Positions 1 through 7,645 of a stretch of DNA of 33,614 nt are shown here, piece by piece (the first letter of the stretch is position 1; every line of letters starts with the position of its first letter). Location of the stretch: the NCBI GenBank assembly GCA_013373545.1, contig JABXHQ010000139.1, positions 1 through 33,614 on the forward strand. Direction: 5' to 3'. Source of the stretch: Gammaproteobacteria bacterium. Lineage in GTDB: Bacteria; Pseudomonadota; Gammaproteobacteria; Enterobacterales; Kangiellaceae. Below the pieces are notes generated by a model that was not told the DNA's origin, searched no databases, and was given only the letters and a program-made list of their open reading frames with translations. Made by a program: the position numbers and the translations under genes.

Positions 1-32
1 CGAGGTAAACCATACTCACAAGGAAATATTTT

Positions 33-647
33 ATGCGAGCAGCAATCAGTAATTTCAATAAACAATGGCTTCTCGGCGGCGTGCTAATGGCGCTATTACT
101 ACCACTAAGCGGATGTCGCTTTGAGAGCAGTGATGAGCCACAGCAAGAGTTGTTTTTATTTTTTGTACAATATACCAATAGTGCTTTCGGTCAAGACTTT
201 AAAACCTATTATATTAACGGCGACGGTGCCGCTGTAAAAGCGATGGACTCTGAGCTGCCTAACTTAACCCTTGATGGCAGTTATACTCAACAAGAACTCG
301 AAGATTATTATTTTCCCAATCAATCTCTCATCGGCGTAGTGTCACTGATTGATCTCGATGCCTTAGTCACGCGCAGCTTAACTCTGGATGATAGTACTTT
401 GGAGAAAGTAAGTGATACTGTATGTGCTGATGCCGGCACTTACCGTTATGGATTTTATCACTGGAATCGCTCAACCCAAGAATATGAAGAAACCCTGCTG
501 TTTACTAATGCCAGTGATGGCGTGTATTTAAATATTGGCGACAATGCTGAATTTATCACTGAGTATCTAATGGGTATTGCGGTTATTGCCGATATTGCTT
601 ACGAGCAATTGGGCGCTTGTGGTGGCTACTGGGATTTTTCTGGTTAA
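33..647 (+). CDS. Putative lipoprotein of unknown function
   Basis: The 204-residue product begins with a lipoprotein signal peptide: a charged start, a hydrophobic stretch around residues 12-25 and a lipobox LSGC with the acylated cysteine near residue 28. It should therefore be a lipid-anchored envelope protein. The mature part is acidic and rich in Tyr, Asp and Thr, with two later cysteines (near residues 133 and 196) that could form a disulfide. I recognise no family. The ATG is preceded by AAGGAA at good spacing. It faces the glutaredoxin-like gene convergently, with a hairpin between the two stops. Lipoprotein localisation is well supported; function is unknown. Confidence 0.75.
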   Translation: MRAAISNFNKQWLLGGVLMALLLPLSGCRFESSDEPQQELFLFFVQYTNSAFGQDFKTYYINGDGAAVKAMDSELPNLTLDGSYTQQELEDYYFPNQSLIGVVSLIDLDALVTRSLTLDDSTLEKVSDTVCADAGTYRYGFYHWNRSTQEYEETLLFTNASDGVYLNIGDNAEFITEYLMGIAVIADIAYEQLGACGGYWDFSG

Positions 648-669
648 TAGCGCCGCCTACCTACTTAAG

Positions 670-694
670 CGGCGCAAATTACAACTTTGCGCCG
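670..694. terminator. Hairpin between two convergent genes
   Basis: A perfect 9-bp stem, CGGCGCAAA / TTTGCGCCG, with a 7-nt loop lies between the stops of the lipoprotein gene and the glutaredoxin gene. An alternative stem pairs GCGCCGC at 650-656 with GCGGCGC at 669-675, so the two hairpins are mutually exclusive. Neither strand has a good U-tract, so this is a possible bidirectional terminator or 3'-end stabiliser, not a canonical one. Confidence 0.45.
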
Positions 695-698
695 TTAA

Positions 699-983
699 CT
701 AAACCGGCCGATAAGATGTTTCTCCAGCTGATTTAACGGCATCCCCTAAATGCTCTCTTAGATCATCGTAGCCACCAATGCGCTCGCCATCGATAAAGAT
801 TTGCGGCGTTGTCTTAACATTGTATTGCGCTTTAAACGCATCCGTTTCTTCACGCGTTGTTAAGTGATTATCAACAACTCTGAAACCTTTTCTCTCTAGC
901 CAATATTTTGCTTTTAAACCATAAGGACACGTGTGTTCACTAGTTACCATACGATATAGCTTTGCTTCTTGAGAGTTTGACAA
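699..983 (-). CDS. Glutaredoxin-like protein (CPYG active site)
   Basis: The 94-residue protein has a glutaredoxin/thioredoxin fold pattern: a first strand KLYRMVTS, the redox motif CPYG at residues 19-22, the cis-proline segment TTPQIFI and a C-terminal GGYDDL. Such proteins reduce disulfides or glutathione adducts in the cytoplasm. The second active-site cysteine is replaced by Gly, as in monothiol-type members, so thiol transfer probably uses one cysteine. The start is a TTG preceded by GGAGG; the first internal ATG would remove the first strand. A 6-bp inverted repeat, ATCGCA-TT-TGCGAT, at 1027-1040 lies upstream and might be an operator. Family assignment is strong; the substrate is unknown. 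Confidence 0.88.
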   Translation of the reverse strand: MSNSQEAKLYRMVTSEHTCPYGLKAKYWLERKGFRVVDNHLTTREETDAFKAQYNVKTTPQIFIDGERIGGYDDLREHLGDAVKSAGETSYRPV

Positions 984-1157
984 AACGCCTCCGAGTTGAT
1001 TATTTAATAAATCAGCGACATGAATAATCGCATTTGCGATAAATCACCTTGCCGTAACTCAACGACAAAAACAACTGAATGATCATTTAAAAAATCATTA
1101 CTCTTATATTTAGTCAGTTTCAACCTCAAATATAATTGTAACAACCCCTCTAATGCG

Positions 1158-2762
1158 CTATTGAACACTCGGCAGTATAGCTAAACGGAAGCCGGTGAAT
1201 TTTTGCTGTTTGTCACGCTCACCAACCTCAATCACCGCTTCGCTATCGAGCATAGTGAGTAATTGCGGTTCGGAGATCAGTACCGATTTTTCGACATTCG
1301 TCTTATATAACTTGGCATCTAACAGTACACGCTTACCGAGCTCAGTAGTAGTGAGACTTGGTCGCAATTGAATTCGAAACTCTTCGTCTTTGAATTCAGC
1401 CCACTGCCCGTTTGCTACCACCAGCGAAAACTTTCGCGCCGGTTTTTGATCCACTTGAAACTCCAGCGCTAGCTCAAAAGTATCATTCGACGCAGCTTCT
1501 TTGGCAGCGGTCGAGTCAAGTAGAGGCGCTAATTGCGTTCCGGAAAATAACTTTACAATTTCAGCATGAGACGACTCGTCGCGCACAATTAAGTTAATTA
1601 CTTGAGTATCTTGCTCGGTACGAGTAGTAATATCGACCGGCAATTCACGAGATAATTGATAAAGCCTTTCAACCAAAGCGCGCGCCGATTTAAATGATAC
1701 CTCAATGGAGCGTTTATCATCACTGTCGTTAGCGACAAACTGATAAACCAATTGTAATTTGGTTAAGTTAGCAGCAGCGGCTTGTTCTTCGCTGAGTAAG
1801 TAGCTTTCAGAAAATTTTTCGTCTTTTAAATTAGATGCGCTAGGCGCCGCTGAATTAACCGCAGCGGCAGTTAGCATTGTTACTGTTAGGCCAAATAATA
1901 AAAATCCAGAAAAGGTTTTCTTCCAAGGCTGATAAGTATTCACGGCTAAATTCTCCATTCTAAGTCTGAGTAAACTTTTTCCGGCCGGTAACGGCATACT
2001 GAGTGCCGCTTCCGCATGACGCTTTTGCGCCAATGACAAAGTCGCTAAGGTTGTTATATAGTCATCGCGGTCAAAACGCTGTAAGCAATGTTCATCACAA
2101 CGCATTTCCAAGAACTGCCGAGCACTGTTAGCTTGTAACCACACTAACGGATTCCACCAAAACAGTCGTTGCACAATAAAAATGGCTAACAACCAATACG
2201 AGTCACCATTGCGCAAATGATTAAACTCATGGTGCAGAGCCAACTGTTGTTGTTGTTTCGAGTAATGTTCAGGGATCACAATCGTGACAGTTAACCAGCC
2301 GCTCATATTTGCCGTTTCGGCGGTAGCAGAAAAAACGACTTGAATGTGATGTGGTATGCGCAAACGGCGCGGTTTGATTGAAAACTTATAGTGACCGGCA
2401 TTCTTCTTACTGGTGCGGGTGAATCGAGTGAGCTCAACTGCAGCGACTAGCGCCCCGATGCCGATCGCAATAGCCAACAATCTATCGGCTATTTCAGAAA
2501 TAGAAAGAGACCAAGCGGTAAGCGGTGCAGCTAGCGCCGGATTAGACTGGCCGACCCATAATAAAATAACCTCATCAGCGAGCACTGACTGCGCCGTCAG
2601 CCACTGACTGAACGGTTCGATCAGGAGCGGCCAAGGCACTAGCCAAGCCACTAGACTAAGCAGCACCAAGTGCAGACGAAATCGACTATCGCCCTGAACA
2701 AAATAACGCGTAAGCAGCAATGTTACCAAGGCGATGGCAACGTTGATTACCCAATAACTCAT
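1158..2762 (-). CDS. BlaR1/MecR1-like M56 membrane metallopeptidase
   Basis: The 534-residue protein has hydrophobic segments in its first ~120 residues, a zinc-peptidase motif HEFNH at residues 178-182 followed by LRNGD, and a CDE motif near residue 221, as expected for the third zinc ligand of family M56. A further membrane segment at about residues 283-303 precedes a ~230-residue C-terminal region that should lie in the periplasm. In known BlaR1 proteins a ligand-binding domain signals the cytoplasmic peptidase to inactivate BlaI. Here the C-terminal region shows no penicillin-binding SxxK/SxN/KTG set that I can find and is not a domain I recognise, so the signal is probably not a beta-lactam bound covalently. 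The gene overlaps the upstream blaI-like gene by 4 bases (ATGA), indicating translational coupling. Confidence 0.87.
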   Translation of the reverse strand: MSYWVINVAIALVTLLLTRYFVQGDSRFRLHLVLLSLVAWLVPWPLLIEPFSQWLTAQSVLADEVILLWVGQSNPALAAPLTAWSLSISEIADRLLAIAIGIGALVAAVELTRFTRTSKKNAGHYKFSIKPRRLRIPHHIQVVFSATAETANMSGWLTVTIVIPEHYSKQQQQLALHHEFNHLRNGDSYWLLAIFIVQRLFWWNPLVWLQANSARQFLEMRCDEHCLQRFDRDDYITTLATLSLAQKRHAEAALSMPLPAGKSLLRLRMENLAVNTYQPWKKTFSGFLLFGLTVTMLTAAAVNSAAPSASNLKDEKFSESYLLSEEQAAAANLTKLQLVYQFVANDSDDKRSIEVSFKSARALVERLYQLSRELPVDITTRTEQDTQVINLIVRDESSHAEIVKLFSGTQLAPLLDSTAAKEAASNDTFELALEFQVDQKPARKFSLVVANGQWAEFKDEEFRIQLRPSLTTTELGKRVLLDAKLYKTNVEKSVLISEPQLLTMLDSEAVIEVGERDKQQKFTGFRLAILPSVQ

Positions 2763-3157
2763 GATGAACGCTCGTCTTGCTCATTCATGAGCTTGCGCTT
2801 TTTCGCATCGAGTAAATCCTGCAAGTAATCGAGATCATCGGCACTGAGTTTTTCGTCGCGAATTAAATGTGCCATCAATGAGCGTTGCTTACCGCCAAAA
2901 ACCTTTTCGATAAGCGATTGAATAACCGGCTTGCGAACCGCATCAGAAGCAATACTGGCTTGATAAAAAATGGTCCGTCCTTGTTTCTCACTGCGTACCA
3001 ATGCTTGTTTTTTCTCTAACCGATCAATAATGGTTTTAATGGTGGAATAGGTTACCCCTTTCGCAGTCCCCAGCATTTCATGAACTTGCGGAGCAGAGAG
3101 CTGCGGATACTGCCAAAACAGCTGGATCACCTCTAATTCAAAATCCGATAGACGCAT
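2759..3157 (-). CDS. BlaI/MecI/CopY-family transcriptional repressor
   Basis: The product of 132 residues starts MRLSDFELEVIQLFW and contains the winged-helix pattern of the BlaI/MecI family, including LSAPQVHEML and GVTYSTIKTIIDRLEKKQAL for the recognition helix and wing, then a dimerisation helix region. Members repress their own operon and are inactivated by the partner M56 peptidase, encoded here by the next gene, which overlaps it by 4 bases. The ATG at 3157 is preferred over one at 3253 because it follows an AGAGG ribosome-binding site and lies below a clear promoter; the longer reading would start upstream of that promoter. Two operator-like repeats overlap the promoter, so autorepression is likely. 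Confidence 0.92.
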   Translation of the reverse strand: MRLSDFELEVIQLFWQYPQLSAPQVHEMLGTAKGVTYSTIKTIIDRLEKKQALVRSEKQGRTIFYQASIASDAVRKPVIQSLIEKVFGGKQRSLMAHLIRDEKLSADDLDYLQDLLDAKKRKLMNEQDERSS

Positions 3158-3172
3158 AGCGGCCTCTATATC

Positions 3173-3216
3173 GACAAATGTAGAGGTTAATATACCGCTT
3201 TCTCTACACTTGTCAA
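3173..3216 (-). promoter_or_regulatory. Promoter and double BlaI-type operator of the blaI-blaR pair
   Basis: On the minus strand a consensus -35 TTGACA (3211-3216) and a -10 TATATT (3189-3194) are 16 bp apart. Two nearly identical 12-bp sequences, GACAAATGTAGA (3173-3184) and its inverted copy TCTACACTTGTC (3203-3214), overlap the -35 and the region just past the -10. Each is itself close to a small dyad (ACA..TGT), like the TACA/TGTA half-sites known for BlaI, and their centres are 30 bp apart, about three helical turns. This fits cooperative binding by two repressor dimers. Confidence 0.8.
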
Positions 3217-3236
3217 GATAGGACCGAGAGCTAAGT

Positions 3237-3731
3237 TTAACCGGGAGTGCCAACTACGACTGAATCTCCCCAGCGCCAGCTGTTGTATAACTGATTGGGG
3301 TGTGAAACATAGGTTTGGCCGGTCCACGGATCGGAAATAATGATGCCTTGGGTGTAAGGATCGATGCCTTGGATAACAATAAAGTGCCCTACTGGTCCGT
3401 TAGAAGGACGCACAAAAGCAATTAGCTTCCAACCGCTTGCCAACGATTGGTAAAGCTCTTGTGGAGAGCCGGGACGCCCTGCGCGCCAAGCGCGAAAACC
3501 ATAACTTTGCAATAACCCTACAACTTCACCGATATGCGCCGGACGATTACGCGGCCAACCATCTAAGCGTGCGGCAATTTGCGGTTGTGATTGATACAAG
3601 CCAGCTTGTGCCATAACGTCTTGAATTGACGCTGCCCAACACCAGTTCTGCGCCATTTGTCGCTCAATGGCAAATGTTGCACATGACGCAAACAAAACAC
3701 TCGCAATGACTAAAGTACGCAAAAAATTCAT
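3237..3731 (-). CDS. Secreted papain-like cysteine peptidase
   Basis: The 164-residue protein has a Sec signal peptide (residues 1-21, ending ATFA). The mature part has the pattern of small bacterial papain-fold peptidases: QNWCWAAS with the putative catalytic Cys31 and an oxyanion Gln just before it, His116 in GHFIVIQG, and Asp134 in SDPW. It is predicted to act in the periplasm or outside the cell; the substrate cannot be told. The ATG at 3731 follows GAGGTG; an upstream in-frame GTG overlaps that ribosome-binding site and is unlikely. It ends about 80 bp before the start of the blaI-like gene, in the same direction, with the BlaI operator between them, so it has its own promoter but could also feed transcription into the pair. 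Confidence 0.82.
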   Translation of the reverse strand: MNFLRTLVIASVLFASCATFAIERQMAQNWCWAASIQDVMAQAGLYQSQPQIAARLDGWPRNRPAHIGEVVGLLQSYGFRAWRAGRPGSPQELYQSLASGWKLIAFVRPSNGPVGHFIVIQGIDPYTQGIIISDPWTGQTYVSHPNQLYNSWRWGDSVVVGTPG

Positions 3732-3912
3732 AGTACACCTCACTTATTTGGCCGTTTCTCACAATCGTTACGCTTAGGCTACGACTGCCTGGTCAAGGTG
3801 AGCAGGAAAATCATAAACGCCCTGCTAGAAAAAATGGGGTTAAAGCCGCTCGGTAAACATCAAGGCTGATACATCCGTTGGCATGTATAACAGCGGATAA
3901 ACCGCGCAAGTA

Positions 3913-4482
3913 TTAATGTTCAGGGGTAACGCCGAGAGTCTTATGCCAATAATGGCCTTTTTGACTGTTCGCCACCACAATTCTATCTTGCGCTAATTTT
4001 CCCGGCCAAAACTGAATAATAAAATGCTGCCCAGCAAGCGGCTGTCGCCACGTTTCATCATCTTTATACTCACTGTCTGTGGCGCAAATACTGTAGCGGC
4101 AGATGTAGTCTCCGAGGGGCAAACTTAGCGGATAAGTGGCTTCATTCGCCCATTCGCATAAGTGCAATGAATTTGACCTAGCAGCAAAGCTACATTCCAC
4201 CACATCATCGCTATGTTCCAACAGAGGTGGTTCCTCGGTATGTAATTCAACCGCCACATGGGCAACTCCTTCTTGTGGCTCGGCGATAAAAAATAGCCTA
4301 CCGAGATGGCACGCCCCACACAGTCCATTTAGCTGCTGGGCAAATGCTGAGTCGACATCCAGCAAACTATCATCGTCGACGACATCACTGTCCAAGCTGT
4401 CGCTATCGGCTTCTGCGTCAATATCGTCGATGTAAAATTGACCATAATAAATATCGATATTGCCATTAAACAGCTGTTGCAT
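3913..4482 (-). CDS. Acidic protein of unknown function
   Basis: The 189-residue product has no signal peptide or membrane segment. Residues ~18-45 are an Asp/Ser-rich acidic insert. A conserved-looking core follows: LCGACHLG (a CxxC pair near residues 54-57), a segment of alternating hydrophobic residues, LPLGDYICRYS, and a C-terminal FIIQFWPGKLAQDRIV ending in YWHK. I have the impression that the FWPxxxxxDR motif recurs in uncharacterised bacterial proteins, but I cannot name a family. AGGG precedes the ATG at good spacing. It stands alone between the peptidase gene and a divergent two-gene unit. The gene is probably real; the function is unknown. Confidence 0.72.
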   Translation of the reverse strand: MQQLFNGNIDIYYGQFYIDDIDAEADSDSLDSDVVDDDSLLDVDSAFAQQLNGLCGACHLGRLFFIAEPQEGVAHVAVELHTEEPPLLEHSDDVVECSFAARSNSLHLCEWANEATYPLSLPLGDYICRYSICATDSEYKDDETWRQPLAGQHFIIQFWPGKLAQDRIVVANSQKGHYWHKTLGVTPEH

Positions 4483-4686
4483 ACTTGGCCCTAAGGATTA
4501 GTTAATCTGTTCATTGAAAAATCACCGCTCTTCTTGCTCAATAATCAGCCTAGATGATTGTCATTGTTGTTCAACTAAATATGGCGACAAGGTAAAACAT
4601 TTGTCAAATTCACATTCATTATTATCGCTAAATGACGTAAACTGATTGGGTAATGAATTGGATATTTTACTGTAAAGGAATTTACG

Positions 4687-4923
4687 ATGGCTTTTTATCT
4701 ATTGGCTCTCGTGGTGATCGTACTGTTTTTAGTATGGTTAAAAAATCGTGCTCCTATGTCTCGAATGCAATCGGAAACACCGATTCGTGAACTTATTCGA
4801 CTATGCCAAGGGGATGTGAATTTAGCCGAGCGTTTAATCAACCTTGAATTAAACCGCAGTCCAAAACTCTCTCTTGAGCGAGCGGTCGATAACGCGATTT
4901 ACCATTTACGCACTCAACGTTAA
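4687..4923 (+). CDS. Small membrane-anchored protein
   Basis: The 78-residue protein has one N-terminal transmembrane helix (residues ~3-18) followed by a short basic linker and a helical C-terminal domain with the pattern IRLCQGDVNLAERLINLE and SLERAVDNAIYHL. Such short proteins with one anchor and a helical tail occur in gammaproteobacteria without a known role. AAGGAA precedes the ATG. Its TAA stop overlaps the ATG of the methyltransferase gene (TAATG), so the two are very likely translated from one mRNA. Confidence 0.78.
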   Translation: MAFYLLALVVIVLFLVWLKNRAPMSRMQSETPIRELIRLCQGDVNLAERLINLELNRSPKLSLERAVDNAIYHLRTQR

Positions 4924-5549
4924 TGAACATTAAATCCGATATGAACCCTCGCGAAGTCGCGCAAAGCTACGATAAAATTACTCATCTTTGGCAGGCCGAT
5001 GCCTTTGATATGCGTAATGGCATCAAGCAACATCAAAAAGCCTTAAATATTAAACCACACGGACAACTGGCACTGGATATTGGTTGTGGTCCCACCAATC
5101 GAATTAGCGAGCTAATTGCAGGCGCTGGCTATCGAGTTGAAGGGCTCGACCTTTCTGAAGCGATGCTGGCAATTGCCCGTGAATCGCGGCCACAACAAAA
5201 GTTTTTCCACGCAGATATTGTCACTTGGACTTTTCCGCAATCTTATGACTTCATTACTGCATGGGATAGCTTATGGCATATTCCACTCGATAGTATTGAA
5301 GCGGTACTAACGAAAATCATTGCCCACCTTACGCCAGGCGGCATCTTTATCTTTTCTTTTGGTGCTACGGAAGGTTTAGAAGAGCATACCAACGAAGCCA
5401 TGGGCGTTCCTATGTATTACTCATCGCTGGGTACTATGGGGTATTTAAAATTTTTTGCTGAACAACCGGTTCAATGCATTCATCTTGAACAAGAAAACTT
5501 TCCCGACAAACATGCCTATATGATTTTGCAAAAGAATTCGGTCGAGTAA
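4923..5549 (+). CDS. Class I SAM-dependent methyltransferase
   Basis: The 208-residue product has the class I methyltransferase motifs: motif I LDIGCGPTNR (residues ~50-59) for S-adenosylmethionine binding, the acidic end of the second strand in VEGLDLSEAML, and a later FHADIVTW and FDFITAWDSLWHIP-like segment before a strand FIFSFGA. The substrate, small molecule or macromolecule, cannot be told. The ATG overlaps the previous stop (TAATG), implying coupling to the small membrane protein; an internal ATG at codon 7 is an alternative start. It converges on the exported protein at 5634, with no clear terminator in the gap. Confidence 0.88.
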   Translation: MNIKSDMNPREVAQSYDKITHLWQADAFDMRNGIKQHQKALNIKPHGQLALDIGCGPTNRISELIAGAGYRVEGLDLSEAMLAIARESRPQQKFFHADIVTWTFPQSYDFITAWDSLWHIPLDSIEAVLTKIIAHLTPGGIFIFSFGATEGLEEHTNEAMGVPMYYSSLGTMGYLKFFAEQPVQCIHLEQENFPDKHAYMILQKNSVE

Positions 5550-5633
5550 CATTTAAACGCGTGCGTTCTAAGCTTATTCGTTGGTTACCTATCTTTCTAA
5601 GCAAGTCTCAACAGTAGTTTGCTCGTTTTATCG

Positions 5634-6422
5634 CTAATAGTAACTTATCACACGTTCGTGCATCATCTTCACTATCTTAGTCGAATCACCAATATTCGAG
5701 CGAACTGTGACTTGACGTTTGAGCCAATTACCATAGACATCATGTTCCATCACTAAAAAATCATAGGCATGATGAACCATGCGCTTATCCGATGGCAAAT
5801 TTACAATACTCTCTACTTTCATCGAAGCATCAGATCCGTTACGTGATATTCCCATCTGCACAACGCGCTGATGAGACAATTCTTTCGAACTATCGGACTT
5901 AATTATAGAGTAACGACTAGTACTGGAAAGTGTAGAGGCAAGAGCATCAAGTGTGTGAGTTCGCTCTTCAAGAATCGCTTGCTCATCAACTTTATAGGAA
6001 ATAATTCTTGTCTCTTCAATTATCTTCTGACCATTACGCTTACCACCTTCAACGGTCATTTTCTTTACAACAATACTACCATCAGGTTCCTTAGATTTAA
6101 TTAACCTTGACTGATCATCGTTGTGAGTAATTGTATCTTGATAAGTAAATTTTCTTCCATCAACATTCTGCTCGTCGAGTTGATAAATTAAGTTGCCATC
6201 TTTATTGAATTCAGAAATTATTAATTGTGAATTATCTGATGCCTCCGAAGTTGCTTTAAACTCTATCCGTTTGACCGGACCAACGACCTCTTCAAGCGCA
6301 AGATCAACTGTGAGAGTTCGCAAATAGTCTGCTTTAGAAAAAGCAAGTGGAACCAAGAAAAGGATGAATAAAATGGCAACATTAGTTAGGCTAGTAAGTT
6401 TTAATTGCATTTGAACTATCAT
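5634..6422 (-). CDS. Exported protein of unknown function
   Basis: The 262-residue product from the chosen start has a hydrophobic signal segment (about residues 7-25, LTSLTNVAILFILFLVPLAF) followed by a soluble region. The mature part has repeated short strands of the type EFNKDGNLIYQLDEQ, RLIKSKEPDGSIVVKK and HDVYGNWLKRQV, reminiscent of beta-hairpin repeats in RHS/YD-like or sugar-binding exported proteins, but too few to assign. The ATG at 6422 follows AAGGGG; the longer reading from 6479 would put residues without signal character in front. It is likely periplasmic or surface-exposed. Function unknown. Confidence 0.68.
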   Translation of the reverse strand: MIVQMQLKLTSLTNVAILFILFLVPLAFSKADYLRTLTVDLALEEVVGPVKRIEFKATSEASDNSQLIISEFNKDGNLIYQLDEQNVDGRKFTYQDTITHNDDQSRLIKSKEPDGSIVVKKMTVEGGKRNGQKIIEETRIISYKVDEQAILEERTHTLDALASTLSSTSRYSIIKSDSSKELSHQRVVQMGISRNGSDASMKVESIVNLPSDKRMVHHAYDFLVMEHDVYGNWLKRQVTVRSNIGDSTKIVKMMHERVISYY

Positions 6423-6870
6423 CGAGCCCCTTAATTTAGATAGTGTTAAAATTCCACCCAGACACTTTAAGCTACCCACATCAATTGATTACTCGCCAGC
6501 AAGATAATTGATATAACATAAAATCAATAGTAGCTTAAGCTATTCAATATAACATAAGCGACCTTTACTCTTTGAGCGCTGGTCAAAGTTATATTTAACA
6601 GCACGATAGGAGCAAAGTAAAAACAAAGGATAATTAGGGTCAGAGTCAATTTTTCGCGAGTTTAAAAGTTTTTGGAAATTAAGGTCTGCACCTAAGCGAA
6701 CGCATCGTAAAACCCAACCAGCGCCCCCTAATTATGCGACTAATTATTCCATGAAAAATGACAATTGCTGTGTGCCGACCAACGGGAACTTTGCCGCTAT
6801 TGAGCTATCTTAGTCATAGTCTTCAAAATACTTTATTCAGCTGTAACTTTAGAATCTCGGAGATCTCGCT
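6423..6870. other. Intergenic region with palindrome and mobile-repeat copy
   Basis: This 448-bp gap separates two divergent genes. It holds a perfect 12-bp palindrome TAGCTTAAGCTA at 6531-6542, an 11-bp direct repeat ATATAACATAA at 6511-6521 and 6547-6557, and a degenerate copy of the dispersed inverted-repeat element at 6632-6695. The right part should contain the L,D-transpeptidase promoter, but I see no convincing -35/-10 pair. No gene is visible. Confidence 0.6.
6632..6695. repeat. Dispersed inverted-repeat element, short degenerate copy
   Basis: The left end AATTAGGGTCAGAGTCAATT (6632-6651) matches the ends of the copies at 25 and 26.5 kb exactly. The right end, AAATTAAGGTCTGCACCTAA (6676-6695), is a decayed inverse of it. 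The interior is only about 24 bp and differs from the other copies. It is probably a non-autonomous mobile-repeat remnant, since it has no coding capacity. Confidence 0.6.
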
Positions 6871-7620
6871 ATGCGTCCTGATCTGTTCAGGCAGTTTTGC
6901 TATCAAATAACCCTCGCAAGCGCGTTGCTACTCACCGCAGCTAGCAACCAGGTGTGGGCCAAAGTACCGGAAACGCCGCGTTCATCCGCCGCTATTAAAA
7001 AAGTGTCACCCGCACTCTCCCAAGCACTGGCCGAACAACAGTTATCCTTGGGCGCCGCTATTTTTATGCGAATATTTAAAGAAACCGACGAGCTAGAGGT
7101 TTGGGTAGAGGACGCAAGTGGCCAATTTAAGTTGTTTAGAACCTATCCCATTTGCACTTTCTCCGGTGATCTTGGACCAAAACTCGCACAAGGAGATGGC
7201 CAAAGTCCCGAAGGCTTCTACTTTGTTAATGCTGGACGCATGAATCCTTGGTCGCGATTTCACTTATCTTTCAACTTAGGCTTTCCGAATCAATACGATC
7301 GCTATCATCAGCGCACCGGCGATGCCTTAATGGTGCATGGCAACTGCGTCTCGATTGGGTGCTACGCAATGACCGATGCAAAAATCGAGGAGATCTACGC
7401 GCTCGCACAAGCGGCACTGAATAATGGCCAAAGGTATTTTCGGGTGCATGCGTTTCCATTTCGCATGTCGGGCATCAATATGGCTCGATACAGAGACCAT
7501 CGTTGGTACGCATTTTGGCAGAATTTAAAGCAAGGTTACGATCATTTCGAACAGCATAAACGCCCACCCAATGTAACCGTGCATCAAGGGCGCTATGTTT
7601 TTACGCGCGATGATAGCTAA
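6871..7620 (+). CDS. YafK-type L,D-transpeptidase family protein
   Basis: The 249-residue protein has a signal peptide (residues ~1-30, ending VWA) and a YkuD/YafK catalytic domain. Its motif HGNCVSIGCY puts the catalytic His156 and Cys164 in the expected HGxxxSxGC arrangement. The family acts on meso-diaminopimelate cross-links or on the link between peptidoglycan and outer-membrane lipoprotein; the E. coli relative YafK (DpaA/LdtF) cuts that link. Which reaction applies here is inferred only. GGAG precedes the ATG at 8 bp. It converges on the MFS gene with a 25-bp gap. Confidence 0.87.
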   Translation: MRPDLFRQFCYQITLASALLLTAASNQVWAKVPETPRSSAAIKKVSPALSQALAEQQLSLGAAIFMRIFKETDELEVWVEDASGQFKLFRTYPICTFSGDLGPKLAQGDGQSPEGFYFVNAGRMNPWSRFHLSFNLGFPNQYDRYHQRTGDALMVHGNCVSIGCYAMTDAKIEEIYALAQAALNNGQRYFRVHAFPFRMSGINMARYRDHRWYAFWQNLKQGYDHFEQHKRPPNVTVHQGRYVFTRDDS

Positions 7621-7645
7621 ACGCAAGTCCTGGTGGCTAAAACTA

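Noticed and set aside
1158-3157. Beta-lactam resistance operon
   Set aside because: The regulator pair resembles BlaI/BlaR1, but there is no beta-lactamase or PBP2a gene next to it and the sensor lacks a penicillin-binding domain.
3237-3743. Upstream GTG start for the cysteine peptidase
   Set aside because: It overlaps the GAGGTG ribosome-binding site of the ATG at 3731 and would add residues before the signal peptide.
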